64,000 bases of DNA from Xanthobacter sp. YC-JY1 (lineage in GTDB: Bacteria; Pseudomonadota; Alphaproteobacteria; Rhizobiales; Xanthobacteraceae), in the NCBI RefSeq assembly GCF_021730305.1, contig NZ_CP032674.1, forward strand, positions 310,001 through 374,000, written 5' to 3'. Both the position numbers and the translations under genes were made by a program. Below are positions 47,749 to 57,294 of this stretch, in pieces (position 1 is the stretch's first letter; each line of letters starts with the position of its first letter). The notes under the pieces were generated by a model, which was not told where the DNA came from, made no database searches, and saw only the letters and a list, made by a program, of their open reading frames with translations.

Positions 47749-47988
47749 CTAAAGCGGCACGCCGAAGAAATCCTCGTCGGATCCGCCCCAGGCCTGGTGC
47801 AGCGCCAGGGCATTCTTCCACTTGGCCATCTCGTCCTCGGAGGCGGTGCGGTGGGTGATCTTCCCCTCCGGCTTTTCGGCGAGGAGGAAGTCCTTGGCGT
47901 TGCGCAGGAAGCGGTTGAGGGCCTTGGTGTCGTTGGGGCGGACGACGCAGCGGGGGGCTTCGTCGATGAGAATCGTCGTCGGGAGCAT
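47749..47988 (-). CDS. small conserved hypothetical protein
   Basis: A 79-residue protein, not recognised. PTTILIDEAPRCVVRPNDTKALNRFLRNAKDFLLAEKPEG and ALHQAWGGSDEDFFGVPL are the apparent conserved parts. One cysteine. GGAG lies eight bases before the ATG at 47988; a TTG at 47994 is also possible. It is 92 bases after the gene at 48081 on the same strand, probably under the sigma-54 promoter at 48427. Confidence 0.75.
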   Translation of the reverse strand: MLPTTILIDEAPRCVVRPNDTKALNRFLRNAKDFLLAEKPEGKITHRTASEDEMAKWKNALALHQAWGGSDEDFFGVPL

Positions 47989-48080
47989 CGCCAATTCTCC
48001 AGTGCTGTGTCAGCTGTGCGGGGGCGGCAGGCCGGCGCCGAGGACGGCCACGGACCGGCCGCCGGCACCGGCCTGAAGGC

Positions 48081-48326
48081 TCAGAAGCCGTCCTGCTTGG
48101 AGCCCCACGGATGGGAGCCCGGCACGAAGCCGGCCTTGATGCCGGCTTTCGCGATGTCTTCCATGGTCTTGTAGAAGGTGCCCTCGTGCACCAGCGTGCC
48201 GGTCTTGGTCGTCACCGCCACGTATTTCGCGACGCGGTCGGTCTCGCACAGATATCCGCCGCCGGGATCATCGACGCTGCGGGCGTTGCCGTCCCAGTCG
48301 ATGAAGAAGCCTTCGCTCGTCGACAT
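48081..48326 (-). CDS. small conserved hypothetical protein behind a sigma-54 promoter
   Basis: An 81-residue protein, not recognised. FFIDWDGNARSVDDPGGGYLCETDRVAKYVAVTTKTGTLVHEGTFYKTMEDIAKAGIKAGF looks like a compact beta-rich domain with one cysteine. GGAGTGAGGC precedes the ATG at 48326. It is the first gene after a consensus-like sigma-54 promoter and a NifA site, so it belongs to the nif regulon. Confidence 0.8.
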   Translation of the reverse strand: MSTSEGFFIDWDGNARSVDDPGGGYLCETDRVAKYVAVTTKTGTLVHEGTFYKTMEDIAKAGIKAGFVPGSHPWGSKQDGF

Positions 48327-48426
48327 GCCTCACTCCAATGGACGCGCTCCGGGAAAAAGACTTTCCGGAGGCCGGGGCTCCAAACAGGTTTGGCGGGGCG
48401 ATCGCTGCCCCCGCGTATTGCGCGCA

Positions 48427-48441
48427 GCAAGGTTCTTGCCA
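48427..48441 (-). promoter_or_regulatory. sigma-54 promoter of the 48326-47749 unit
   Basis: On the reverse strand TGGCAAGAACCTTGC has GG-N10-GC, TGGCA and a perfect TTGC. It is 101 bases before the ATG at 48326. Confidence 0.75.
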
Positions 48442-48472
48442 AGAGGCGCCGGCGGCCGCACGCGGCCCGGGG

Positions 48473-48488
48473 TGTCGCGCATCGCACA
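48473..48488. promoter_or_regulatory. NifA upstream activator sequence
   Basis: TGTCGCGCATCGCACA is a perfect TGT-N10-ACA site, 32 bases from the reverse -24 element and 155 bases before the forward gene at 48643. The remaining gap 48489-48642 is AT-richer; I see no sigma-54 site there. Confidence 0.7.
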
Positions 48489-48642
48489 TCTGCCGGATGA
48501 GGACGTATGCTTCATGACACTGTCGTGCGGTAAGATGAAATCATCGACTTATGATCGGATCATGATCGGTAATTATTGAATTTACTAGTCTTTGAACTAA
48601 GATGTCGACGTTGTTTTTCTGTCTGCTCCGGAGATACATTTC

Positions 48643-49128
48643 ATGGCTGAATTGACTCGCCGTATGGCGTCCCTCAGCGACGTCCAAGGCCTGTGGGGGC
48701 TGCTGCGGCAGGCCGCCGCCGCTGTCCCCTTCAACGCGGAAGACGAGGCCGACCAGGAGACGCTTCTGTCCGAGCTCGTCGCCTGCTGCACGTCCGGCCT
48801 GTCGCCGGTGGTGGTGGACCATGAGAAGGGCATCGTGGGCGCGCTGCTGGCGCGACGCGACACATTCGAGTGGGGCTTCCGCAACAGCGAAGCCATCCAT
48901 GTGACCTATGCCGCCGTCGCCCCGGCTGCCAAGGGTGACGAAGTGCTCCCCGCGCTCCTCGGCGAATTGCAGGGTCGGAAGGTGCCGCTGCTCGCCAGCG
49001 TGAAGAGCGGCGAGCAGCTGGGCTTCGCGGCCGCGCTGGGCGATCTCGGCTTCACCCACGAGGTGAAGGCGCTCAACGGCTGGGGCGACCTCTATCAGTG
49101 GACCCCGCCGCCCTCCGTCCACAATTGA
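48643..49128 (+). CDS. GNAT-acetyltransferase-like protein
   Basis: A 161-residue protein that looks like a GNAT fold: a first helix after MASLSDVQGLWGLLRQA, a central strand SPVVVDHEKGIVGALLAR, and AIHVTYAAVAPAAKGDEVLPALLGEL. FAAALGDLGFTHEVKALNGWGDLYQW resembles the GNAT C-terminus. The usual acetyl-CoA loop (Q/RxxGxG/A) is not clear, so activity is doubtful. CTCCGGAGATAC precedes the ATG. It lies between nif-linked genes; its role is unknown. Confidence 0.65.
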   Translation: MAELTRRMASLSDVQGLWGLLRQAAAAVPFNAEDEADQETLLSELVACCTSGLSPVVVDHEKGIVGALLARRDTFEWGFRNSEAIHVTYAAVAPAAKGDEVLPALLGELQGRKVPLLASVKSGEQLGFAAALGDLGFTHEVKALNGWGDLYQWTPPPSVHN

Positions 49129-49179
49129 ACAATGCGCCGTGGGCGCGTCCGCGCGCTCACGGGTTTTCGGGGCGGCGCT

Positions 49180-49515
49180 TCAGCGCGGCTTGTCCTCCTC
49201 CGGCCGCGCCTGGATCTCGGCGAGGGCGGAATCGACGATGGCGCGGCAGGCGAGAAGACGGTCGTATTCCGCCTTGCTGAGGGTCACGGACGGGCCCTTG
49301 TCGTCGGCCTCGGCGCCGAAGGCCGGCCGGGCGGCCAGCGCCGCCTCGAAGATGGTCTTCTCGAGCTGGTAGATGCGCTCGCTCGCCCGTTCCAGATAGG
49401 GCAGGGGATTGGCGCGCACATTCTGCTCATGCAGGGCGTCGAGGTTCAGGAGGTCGCGGAAGCGCTTTTCCGTTCGCCGCTTGCCCGCCCCGAAATCATG
49501 CTCGATCACGCTCAT
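49180..49515 (-). CDS. hypothetical helical protein
   Basis: A 111-residue, mostly helical protein, not recognised. It begins MSVIEHDFGAGKRRTEKRFRDLLNLDALHEQN and continues YLERASERIYQLEKTIFEAAL, which may form a coiled coil. One cysteine. I chose the ATG at 49515; the frame extends 19 codons further without support. It converges with the gene at 48643 and is probably part of the nif neighbourhood only by position. Confidence 0.7.
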   Translation of the reverse strand: MSVIEHDFGAGKRRTEKRFRDLLNLDALHEQNVRANPLPYLERASERIYQLEKTIFEAALAARPAFGAEADDKGPSVTLSKAEYDRLLACRAIVDSALAEIQARPEEDKPR

Positions 49516-49669
49516 GTCCGACGCTCCGGCGGATGTGCGCCCCCATGATCCGGGGTGATGAACCGGACCCATCGCCCGTCATCAAGATGAAACGTCCGGG
49601 CCGGCGGCGCGTCAAGGGGGACGGCCGCCGGCACGCGGATAGGGAAGGCCGAAGCTTGGCCCCCACAGG

Positions 49670-50434
49670 TCAATCCATGGGCGGGCCCATGTCGTTGCCC
49701 TCGGACTTCTTCTTGCCCTTCTTCTCGGTCTTCGCGAGGGCATAGGCACCGGCATTCTTCAGCTGCACGGGGCCTTGCCCGACCACGAACTGAGAGATCC
49801 AGAAGAGGGTGCGCTCCATGGCCTGGTCGGCCGCGGCGGCGTCATAGGCCGGGTTCGCCTTGTAGCTGAAGCCGCGATTGGCGCCGGGGTAGGAGAAGGC
49901 CGACACGTCGGGCCGGCGTGCGCGGAACTGGATCATGTCCGCTTCGGCGATGGCGGGGTCGGCCTCGGCGAAGTGCATGAGGGTGGGAATGCGGCGCTTC
50001 TCCGATATGCCGTCGAGGATGCCCTCCTCGGCGTGATAGCCGATGGCGCAGGCGAGGCCCTTCACCTTGTTGGCGGCCGTGTAGGCGAGGAAGCCGCCCC
50101 AGGCATAGCCGACGAGGGCCACCTTGCCGGCGTCCTTCACCGCATCGACGGTGGCCTGGATGGCTTCCAGCGACCAGTCGGTGCCGACTTCCTCGGTGAG
50201 GGCCTTGCCTTCGTCGGTGGCGGCTGCGTCGAGTTCGATGTCGGACTTCACTTTGTCGAACAAGGACGGCGCAATGGCGACATAGCCGGCGGCGGCGAAG
50301 CCGTCGGCGATCTGGCGGATGTCCGAATTGACGCCGTAGACGTCCTGCAGGACCACCACCGCACCCTTGGGCGCGCCTTCGGGATCTGCCCGATAGGCGG
50401 AGAATTTCACGTTGCTTGCTGTGACTTCGACCAT
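49670..50434 (-). CDS. dienelactone-hydrolase-fold protein lacking catalytic Cys and His
   Basis: A 254-residue alpha/beta-hydrolase of the dienelactone hydrolase family (GAVVVLQDVYGVNSDIRQIADGFAAAGYVAIAPSLFD). The nucleophile motif, normally GxCxGG, reads GYAWGG with Ala at about residue 111. The histidine of GAxHGF is Arg in PGANRGF at about residue 187. The acid region AEADPAIAEAD is partly kept. Hydrolase activity is therefore very unlikely. The C-terminus is Lys-rich (TEKKGKKKSEG). GAGGATGCC precedes the ATG at 50434. A sigma-54-type promoter lies 74 bases upstream. It may be a ligand-binding or scaffold pseudoenzyme in the nif regulon. Confidence 0.88.
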   Translation of the reverse strand: MVEVTASNVKFSAYRADPEGAPKGAVVVLQDVYGVNSDIRQIADGFAAAGYVAIAPSLFDKVKSDIELDAAATDEGKALTEEVGTDWSLEAIQATVDAVKDAGKVALVGYAWGGFLAYTAANKVKGLACAIGYHAEEGILDGISEKRRIPTLMHFAEADPAIAEADMIQFRARRPDVSAFSYPGANRGFSYKANPAYDAAAADQAMERTLFWISQFVVGQGPVQLKNAGAYALAKTEKKGKKKSEGNDMGPPMD

Positions 50435-50507
50435 GGCATCCTCGATTTCCGAGCGGCTGAAAAGGGGCAGGGCCGCTCGCTCTGCCAGTCTGAAACAGCT
50501 TCCACAT

Positions 50508-50522
50508 GCAAAATGGACGCCA
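50508..50522 (-). promoter_or_regulatory. sigma-54 promoter of the dienelactone-hydrolase-like gene
   Basis: On the reverse strand TGGCGTCCATTTTGC keeps TGGC, TTGC and GG-N10-GC. No perfect NifA site was found upstream to 50640. Confidence 0.55.
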
Positions 50523-50643
50523 GAGGGCGGGAAATACGTGCGGTGCAGCGCGGTTTGTGCGTCATGATCAAGTAAATATCGCGTCGCAGCAAAATATACT
50601 TCGCGAGCGCCAATCATTCGCGTCATGACGTGCGCAAACGAAA

Positions 50644-50669
50644 ATGGCCGGCCCTGGGAGGCCGGCCAT
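50644..50669 (-). terminator. terminator of LRV copy 2
   Basis: A perfect 10-bp stem (ATGGCCGGCC) with a six-base loop is followed on the reverse strand by TTTT, 26 bases after the LRV stop. Confidence 0.8.
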
Positions 50670-50694
50670 TGGATCGTCGGACAGGAAGCGCGCC

Positions 50695-51498
50695 TCAGCC
50701 GGCGGCAAGGCGCTCCCGCGCCACCTCGGCGATGGGCGGCACGTCGTCATGGGTGAGCGGGGCGAGGAAGGCGGGGGAGATCCGCTCGGCGACGACGAAA
50801 CGCACGCGCATGTCGGGATCGCCACGCAGGGCGACAAGACGCTCGGGATCGAGATGTTCGGCCACCACCACGCGTACCAGCGGATCGGGGTCATCCGCCA
50901 TGCGGGCGAGAGGCACCTGCGGCAGGCGCGCGGCAATGATGCGCCGCACGTCCACTTCCGGGTCGTGCATCAGATAGACCAGCGCATCCGCCGGCGCGCG
51001 CCGGGCGGCCGCCATGCGCACGCTGTAGTCCACGTCCGACATGAGGGCGACGAGATCGCTGCCTTCGAGACGGCGCGCGACGGCGATGCGCACCCGCGGC
51101 TCGGGGTCGAACCGCATGTCCCGCACGCGGGCGATGGGCAGGCGCTCGGCGCAGACCATCCGCACGTCCGGCTCGGGATCGTCCTTCAGCGGGGTAAGGA
51201 GGAAGACGCTGGCATGCCGGGCGGCCAGCGCCCGCACCTCGAAATAGGGATGGTCGAGATAGCGCGCGGCGAGGGCCGCATTGTTGGCGAAGAAGCGATC
51301 GATGCGCTTGCGCCGCCGGTCGAGGACGCATGCCTTGCCGAGGTCGCAGCGCCCTTCGGCCTTGATGTCCTCGTGCGGACAATCCTGGCAGCGCAGCGGC
51401 CGCCCCTGCCAGTCCAGCGCCTCGACGGCGAAGTCGGATGCGAAGCCTTCGGCGAACCCCGGCTCTCCGGCCGTTGATCCTGACGAAAATGCGGACAT
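50695..51498 (-). CDS. Fe-S leucine-rich-repeat-variant (LRV) protein, copy 2
   Basis: A 267-residue LRV protein, paralogous to 38974. The cysteine cluster is C-x2-C-x10-C-x5-C (CQDCPHED to CDLGKACV) at about residues 37-58, after a longer N-terminus. It is followed by KRIDRFFANN as in copy 1 (ARRIDRFFNWN) and about eight repeats such as DDPEPDVRMVCAERLP. It lies downstream of fixX on the same strand but 116 bases away and beyond a hairpin. No sigma-54 site was found in that gap. Confidence 0.92.
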   Translation of the reverse strand: MSAFSSGSTAGEPGFAEGFASDFAVEALDWQGRPLRCQDCPHEDIKAEGRCDLGKACVLDRRRKRIDRFFANNAALAARYLDHPYFEVRALAARHASVFLLTPLKDDPEPDVRMVCAERLPIARVRDMRFDPEPRVRIAVARRLEGSDLVALMSDVDYSVRMAAARRAPADALVYLMHDPEVDVRRIIAARLPQVPLARMADDPDPLVRVVVAEHLDPERLVALRGDPDMRVRFVVAERISPAFLAPLTHDDVPPIAEVARERLAAG

Positions 51499-51557
51499 GA
51501 AATCGTCCTCCCGACCCCTAATCTAGGGGCGAAGGCGATTGGATGCCAGATGGCGTA

Positions 51558-51582
51558 TCGGAAGCCGTGCGCCGGCTTCCGA
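51558..51582. terminator. hairpin after fixX
   Basis: A perfect 10-bp stem (TCGGAAGCCG) with a 5-base loop lies 33 bases past the fixX stop. No clear T-run on the reverse strand, so read-through into the LRV gene is possible. Confidence 0.6.
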
Positions 51583-51614
51583 TCGCTATTTTGTTACCTC
51601 TGGGGCCGAATGCC

Positions 51615-51911
51615 TCAGCCGAACTTGAACAGCACGCCGTAGCCGCCGCGGGGATAGTTCCACTCGATGTCACCGGTGGGCTCGCCGATGATGCGGCAGG
51701 TGCCGCACTCGACGCAGCCGTCGGCGGTGATCTCCACCTGGCCCTTGTCATTCAGCTCGTAGCAGCGGGCGGGGCAGGTGGTGAGCAGGGTGCGCAGTGC
51801 GGCGGACGGGGTGGTGTGAGGCCGTACCTTGATGTGCGCGCGCCCGGCATCCACCAGGTAGCGGTTCTGGAAAAGCTTGTCCTCGACGCGGAAGGCGGTT
51901 TCGGTGGCCAT
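51615..51911 (-). CDS. fixX: ferredoxin-like protein FixX
   Basis: FixX is the Fe-S partner of FixC. The 98-residue protein has a single C-x2-C-x2-C... type cluster region ([15 protein letters not shown]) plus the upstream cysteines in CPARCYEL, and the C-terminal [15 protein letters not shown]. It ends the fixABCX operon. Together FixABCX bifurcate electrons from NADH to quinone and to a low-potential carrier that feeds nitrogenase. Confidence 0.95.
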   Translation of the reverse strand: MATETAFRVEDKLFQNRYLVDAGRAHIKVRPHTTPSAALRTLLTTCPARCYELNDKGQVEITADGCVECGTCRIIGEPTGDIEWNYPRGGYGVLFKFG

Positions 51912-51991
51912 GAAAAATCTCCCGGAAATCGGCGACGGGCGAGGCCCGCCGCGCAAGGTGGGAAAACAGGATGCGCTGAGCTGAAAGCTCC

Positions 51992-53299
51992 TCAGCGCCA
52001 GGCGCGGGCGAGTTTGAAGGCGTCGCCGAAAAGGCCCGCCCACGACCGCGCGGAGGTGAAGGACTTCACCGTCATCTTCTCCTTCTCCTTCTTCGGCGTG
52101 CCGTCGACGCGCACGAAGTTCTGCATGGCCTTGTTGACCAGCTGGGGGTAGGTGAGGAAGAAGTTCTGCGACTGGATGTGCAGAAGCTGCGGCATGTCCT
52201 TGTACTTCTTGAGGTCTTTTATCACGAAGCTGTCGTCGAGCATCTTCTTGTAGAGCGAGAGGTTCGACGCGGTCATGGGGTCCTTGCGGGACTTGACCTG
52301 GAAGATGGCCTCGCCGGCGATGCGGCCGGAGGTCATGGCGAGGTTCGAGCCCTCGCGGTGGATGGCGTTGTTGAGCTGGGCGGCATCGCCCACCACCACC
52401 CAGCCCTCGCCATAGAGCTGCGGGATGGACTTGAACCCGCCCTCGGGGATGAGGTGGGCGGCGTATTCCTTCACCTCGGAGCCTTCCAGCAGCGGGGCGA
52501 TGGAGGGGTGGCGCTTGAACTTCTCGAGCAGCGTGTAGGGGGATTCCCCGCTCTTCTGGAAGTCCGACACAAGGCAGCCGATTCCCACCGACACGCATTC
52601 GCGGTTGGTGTAGAGGAAGCCCATGCCGGTCATGCCTTCCGAGATGGTCCCGGCGGCCTCGATGACGGCGCCCTCATTGCCCTTCACGTTGAAGCGCTGC
52701 TCGATCACCTCCTGCGGCATGAAGTGCATTTCCTTCACCGCCAGCGCCACCTCGGTGGGCTTGGGGATCTTGCGCAGGCCGGCGCGGGCGCCCAGCAGAC
52801 CGGTGACGCCTTCCGCCAGCACCACCACGTCCGCATGAATCTGGCCGCCGCCACGATCGGTCTTCACGCCGATCACCTTGCCATAGGCGTCCTGCACCAG
52901 CTCGGTCACCGTGGTCTCGCACACCACCAGGGCGCCGGCTTCGCGCACCTTGGAGGAGAACCACTTGTCGAACTGCGCGCGGATGATGGTGTAGCGGTTC
53001 GGCTTCTCCTCGTTGAAGTCGTCGGACCGGTAGTGCAGGCCGGTGTGGGAGTTCTCGCCCATCATCCAGAAGCGCTGCTCGATCAGGTGACGCTCCAGCG
53101 GGGCATCCTCCCGGAAGTCCGGGATGATCTTTTCCATCATGTCGGCGTAGAGGATGGCGCCCTGCACGTTCTTGGAGCCGGAATATTCGCCACGCTCCAG
53201 CTGCAGCACCTTCAGGCCGCGGGAGGCCATGGTGTAGGCGGCGGCATTGCCGGCCATGCCGGCGCCGACGACAATCGCATCGAACCTTTCGTCGATCAT
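51992..53299 (-). CDS. fixC: electron transfer flavoprotein-quinone oxidoreductase FixC
   Basis: FixC is an ETF-QO-like flavoprotein that passes electrons to quinone. The 435-residue protein starts with the FAD dinucleotide fold [20 protein letters not shown], then [43 protein letters not shown] is the C-terminal FAD motif. It is 22 bases after fixB and 80 before fixX. Confidence 0.96.
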   Translation of the reverse strand: MIDERFDAIVVGAGMAGNAAAYTMASRGLKVLQLERGEYSGSKNVQGAILYADMMEKIIPDFREDAPLERHLIEQRFWMMGENSHTGLHYRSDDFNEEKPNRYTIIRAQFDKWFSSKVREAGALVVCETTVTELVQDAYGKVIGVKTDRGGGQIHADVVVLAEGVTGLLGARAGLRKIPKPTEVALAVKEMHFMPQEVIEQRFNVKGNEGAVIEAAGTISEGMTGMGFLYTNRECVSVGIGCLVSDFQKSGESPYTLLEKFKRHPSIAPLLEGSEVKEYAAHLIPEGGFKSIPQLYGEGWVVVGDAAQLNNAIHREGSNLAMTSGRIAGEAIFQVKSRKDPMTASNLSLYKKMLDDSFVIKDLKKYKDMPQLLHIQSQNFFLTYPQLVNKAMQNFVRVDGTPKKEKEKMTVKSFTSARSWAGLFGDAFKLARAWR

Positions 53300-53321
53300 C
53301 GGATGTTCCTTTCGCTGGCTG

Positions 53322-54431
53322 TCAGCTGGCGAGCTTGTCGCTGGAGTGGGCCGAGAGGCGCTTGGCGAAGGCCTCCGTCAGGGCCGGGAGAAGGCGGATG
53401 GCATCGGTGACGATGCCCACATGGGCAAAGTCGAAGATCGGCGCGTTCTTGTCGGTGTTGATGGCGACGATCAGGTCCGCGCCCTCGACGCCCACCCGGT
53501 GCTGGATGGCGCCCGAGATGCCGGCGGCGATGTAGAGGCGGGGGCGGATGGTCTTGCCGGTCTGGCCGATCTGCCGGTCCGAGGAGACCCAGCCCTTCTG
53601 CACCAGCGGGCGCGAACAGCCATATTCGGCGCCCATGGCCACGGCGAGGTTGCGCACCAGCTGGAAGTTCTCCGGCGAGCCGAGGCCCATGCCGCCGGCC
53701 ACCACCACGTCCGCATAGGCGAGGTTGGCCTTGTTGGAATCGCGGTCGGGGATGAAGTTCAGGATCTTGGTGACGATGTCGGCTTCCACCACGCCGAGCT
53801 TGTGCTCGATGACCCGGCCGATGGGCTTCTCCACGCGGATCGGCATGGGCATGACACGCGGGCGCACCGTCGCCATCTGCGGGCGATAGTTCAGCGTGTA
53901 GATGGTGCAGAGCAGGGAGCCGCCGAAGGTCGGGCGGGTGGCGGCGAGCGAGCCGTCGGCGTCCACGTCCAGCTCGGTGGAATCGGCGGTGAGGCCGGTG
54001 AGCAGGGTGGTCGCCACGGCGCCGGCGAGGTCGCGGCCGAGCGTGGTGGCGCCCAGCAGCAGGATTTCCGGCTTGTAGGTGTTCACGAGGTCGGTCATCG
54101 CGGCCGTGTAGGCCTCGTTGCGATAGTCGGTGAGCACCGGGTCTGCCACGACATAAGCGAGGTCGGCGCCGTAGCAGAAGGATTCAGCCACCGCGCCGCG
54201 CACGGTCTCGCCCTCGGCGCCGACCACCACGGCTGCAAGCTCGACACCCAGCTTGTCGGCGAGCTTGCGGCCCGCGCCCATGAGCTCCCAGGACACGGGA
54301 TGGACCTGGCCACGCTCCTGCTCGATGAACACCCAGACGTGCTTGTACGCCTTGAAGTGTTCCGGCAGCTCTTTCTTGGTGGACGCGCGTCCACCGGCGG
54401 CGGGGGCTTTGGGGGTGGTTGGCTCGCTCAT
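53322..54431 (-). CDS. fixB: electron transfer flavoprotein alpha subunit FixB
   Basis: FixB is the large ETF subunit. The 369-residue protein has [32 protein letters not shown] at the start, [41 protein letters not shown] as the FAD-binding C-terminal domain, and [24 protein letters not shown] Pro/Ala-rich N-terminal extension of about 20 residues precedes the domain. It is 59 bases after fixA. Confidence 0.96.
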   Translation of the reverse strand: MSEPTTPKAPAAGGRASTKKELPEHFKAYKHVWVFIEQERGQVHPVSWELMGAGRKLADKLGVELAAVVVGAEGETVRGAVAESFCYGADLAYVVADPVLTDYRNEAYTAAMTDLVNTYKPEILLLGATTLGRDLAGAVATTLLTGLTADSTELDVDADGSLAATRPTFGGSLLCTIYTLNYRPQMATVRPRVMPMPIRVEKPIGRVIEHKLGVVEADIVTKILNFIPDRDSNKANLAYADVVVAGGMGLGSPENFQLVRNLAVAMGAEYGCSRPLVQKGWVSSDRQIGQTGKTIRPRLYIAAGISGAIQHRVGVEGADLIVAINTDKNAPIFDFAHVGIVTDAIRLLPALTEAFAKRLSAHSSDKLAS

Positions 54432-54490
54432 GATGGTCGGCTCTTTAATCTTGAGTCACGAAGGGCGCGCGGGCTCTGCGGCGGGGGCCG

Positions 54491-55339
54491 TCAGAAGCCG
54501 CGCGCCAGCGCGGTCAGGTCGGCTTCCAGGCTGGGCTGGCGGGAGAAGATTTCGGCGATCAGCGCCTCGGAGAGGTTGCCGCCGTCGCCGGCCTCGATGA
54601 ACTTGGCCTTCTCCGAACGCGCGCTCGGTGCGAACACGCGCTTGACGATGGTGGGCGAGCCCTTGAGGCCGCACATGTTGAGATCGGTGACGCCGGCGTC
54701 CTTGGCATTCCACTTCACCACCTCGGCGCGGGCGGCGCGCAGGGCATCCACCATGGTGCCGCGGCGGATCTCGTTGGTGGCTTCCAGCATGGCGACGAGG
54801 CAGGGCAGGCGGGACTTCAGCACCTGCGTGCCGCCCTCGGCGCGCCGCTCCAGGGTGATGGTGCGGTCGGCGGGATCGAACTCGGCGATCTTCGCCACAT
54901 AGGTGATCTGCATCAGGCCGAGGCGCTTGGCGATGCCGGGGCCGACCTGGGCGGTGTCGCCGTCGATGGTCTGCTTGCCGGTGAAGACCAAGTCCGGCAC
55001 GCCCCAGGTCTCGCCGATCTTGGTGATGGCGGTGGCGAGGGCGAAGCTGGTGGCCAGCGTGTCCGAGCCGGCGAAGAAGCGGTCGGTCAGCAGCACGGCG
55101 CGGTCGGCACCGAAGGTCAGCGCCTTGCGCAGGGAGTCTTCCGCGGAGGGCGGGCCCATGGTGAGCACCGTGACTTCGCCGCCGAACTTGTCGCGCAGGC
55201 GAAGCGCTTCTTCCAGCGCGAACAGATCATAAGGGTTGATGATCGTCGGCACGCCCTGCCGCATGATCGTGTTGGTGACGGGATGGACGCGGATCTGCGC
55301 CGAATCCGGAACCTGTTTGATGCAGACGACGATGTGCAT
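54491..55339 (-). CDS. fixA: electron transfer flavoprotein beta subunit FixA
   Basis: FixA is the small ETF subunit and likely site of flavin-based bifurcation. The 282-residue protein starts MHIVVCIKQVPDSAQIRVHP, has NPYDLFALEEALRL, and VFTGKQTIDGDTAQVGP. I chose the ATG at 55339; the frame extends 20 codons upstream into the promoter. It heads fixABCX behind a sigma-54 promoter 45 bases away, with a NifA site further upstream. Confidence 0.96.
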   Translation of the reverse strand: MHIVVCIKQVPDSAQIRVHPVTNTIMRQGVPTIINPYDLFALEEALRLRDKFGGEVTVLTMGPPSAEDSLRKALTFGADRAVLLTDRFFAGSDTLATSFALATAITKIGETWGVPDLVFTGKQTIDGDTAQVGPGIAKRLGLMQITYVAKIAEFDPADRTITLERRAEGGTQVLKSRLPCLVAMLEATNEIRRGTMVDALRAARAEVVKWNAKDAGVTDLNMCGLKGSPTIVKRVFAPSARSEKAKFIEAGDGGNLSEALIAEIFSRQPSLEADLTALARGF

Positions 55340-55383
55340 GAATTCGCTCCGAGCCAAACCCAACGGCTCCTGAGCCATGACTA

Positions 55384-55398
55384 GCAAGCGGCGTACCA
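55384..55398 (-). promoter_or_regulatory. sigma-54 promoter of fixABCX
   Basis: On the reverse strand TGGTACGCCGCTTGC has GG-N10-GC, TGG-ACG and TTGC. The fixA ATG is 45 bases downstream. Confidence 0.85.
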
Positions 55399-55504
55399 AG
55401 CCGGCGTCACTTGTGAATCGCTCGCATTTTCAGTGATTTGTCATGCCGATCGGTCGATTGTCGGGTCTCGACGACACACGAATACATGGAACAACGCGTG
55501 TCCG

Positions 55505-55520
55505 TGTCGGGAAGGTGACA
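55505..55520. promoter_or_regulatory. NifA upstream activator sequence of fixABCX
   Basis: TGTCGGGAAGGTGACA is a perfect TGT-N10-ACA site, 107 bases upstream of the fixA -24 element, a usual distance. Confidence 0.85.
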
Positions 55521-55891
55521 GGTGGGCGTCGCTGGGTGGTGGTGCGCGGAGTGTCGTATTTGCGCGCATCGGCGGCGCGTCGCGAACGCGACGTCGGGGC
55601 TCACAGGCGATGTGTCGGGGAGGGGACGATGCGGCCGGCGCCCATTGGGGGTGACAGGGCCGCGGCGCGTGGGGGATGGTTTTGAAGTATTCGGCGTCGC
55701 TGATGGGAGGTTCTCGCAAAAGGTCCCCCGCCTTGCGGCGAGGGACCGGAACCTAAAATAGTCTTCAGCGTACGGTGTGTGAAAAGGCGTATTCGCAAAG
55801 GTCACGCCCTGCCCCGTTCAAATGTGCGCGGCAAGCCGCGGGGGTGGACGTCGGGTGGACGGGCCGGCGGGGGCCGGCCCGTCGATCCTCG

Positions 55892-55892
<1 letters not shown>
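55521..55892. other. non-coding stretch between the fixA NifA site and nifH2
   Basis: No gene is supported. It holds two hairpins: 55722-55746 (GGTCCC-type stem with small mismatches) and 55858-55883 (below). The rest has no feature I can name. Confidence 0.6.
55858..55883 (-). terminator. terminator hairpin of nifH2
   Basis: A perfect 11-bp stem (GACGGGCCGGC) with loop of four G/C bases starts nine bases after the nifH2 stop. No T-tract; the second hairpin at 55722 may complete termination. Confidence 0.65.
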
Positions 55893-56873
<981 letters not shown>

Positions 56874-56950
56874 TTACGGGAAGGAGCGCATCGCTGGCAG
56901 CCGGCCTAGGCGTGCACTCAGCCCTCACTCGCTGTTGCGCCATGGCAGGA

Positions 56951-56965
56951 GCAACCAGCGTGCCA
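56951..56965 (-). promoter_or_regulatory. sigma-54 promoter of nifH2
   Basis: On the reverse strand TGGCACGCTGGTTGC is a full consensus match. The ATG is 174 bases downstream, so the leader is long as for nifH1. Confidence 0.92.
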
Positions 56966-56989
56966 GTCGCCTCCATTCCCCGCAGGCCT

Positions 56990-57003
56990 TTGATCTCAAT
57001 CAA
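56990..57003. promoter_or_regulatory. FNR/FixK-type box between NifA sites and nifH2 promoter
   Basis: TTGATCTCAATCAA is a perfect TTGAT-N4-ATCAA palindrome, 25 bases upstream of the nifH2 -24 element. Confidence 0.7.
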
Positions 57004-57045
57004 ATTCCCGGGGTGTGAGGGGGCTTTCCTTGGCCTTTCGGATGG

Positions 57046-57090
57046 TGTGTCGAACCCGACAGGTGGGTCTTGTGTGTCGGGATTTGGACA
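57046..57090. promoter_or_regulatory. two NifA upstream activator sequences shared by divergent genes
   Basis: TGTGTCGAACCCGACA (57046-57061) and TGTCGGGATTTGGACA (57075-57090) are perfect TGT-N10-ACA sites. They lie 81-110 bases from the nifH2 promoter and 63-92 bases from the forward promoter at 57153. Confidence 0.88.
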
Positions 57091-57152
57091 CATCCCGTGC
57101 GCCCCGTGCGCCGTGGCCGGAGCAATCCCCTCCAAACCTGTCGTTGCCGGGG

Positions 57153-57167
57153 AGGAACGGAACTTGC
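57153..57167 (+). promoter_or_regulatory. sigma-54 promoter of the 57295 operon
   Basis: AGGAACGGAACTTGC keeps GG-N10-GC, ACG and TTGC. The first gene begins 128 bases downstream. Confidence 0.7.
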
Positions 57168-57294
57168 TTGACGGTCAATCAACCCGCTCGCGCGCGGATG
57201 GCCGTGGTCCCGAACCCGGTCCGCTGCAGCAGGCGGGCCGTGCCGACGACGGGGATCGGCGCGCGATAAACGCAAGTAATGAGCGAGGCGACAG

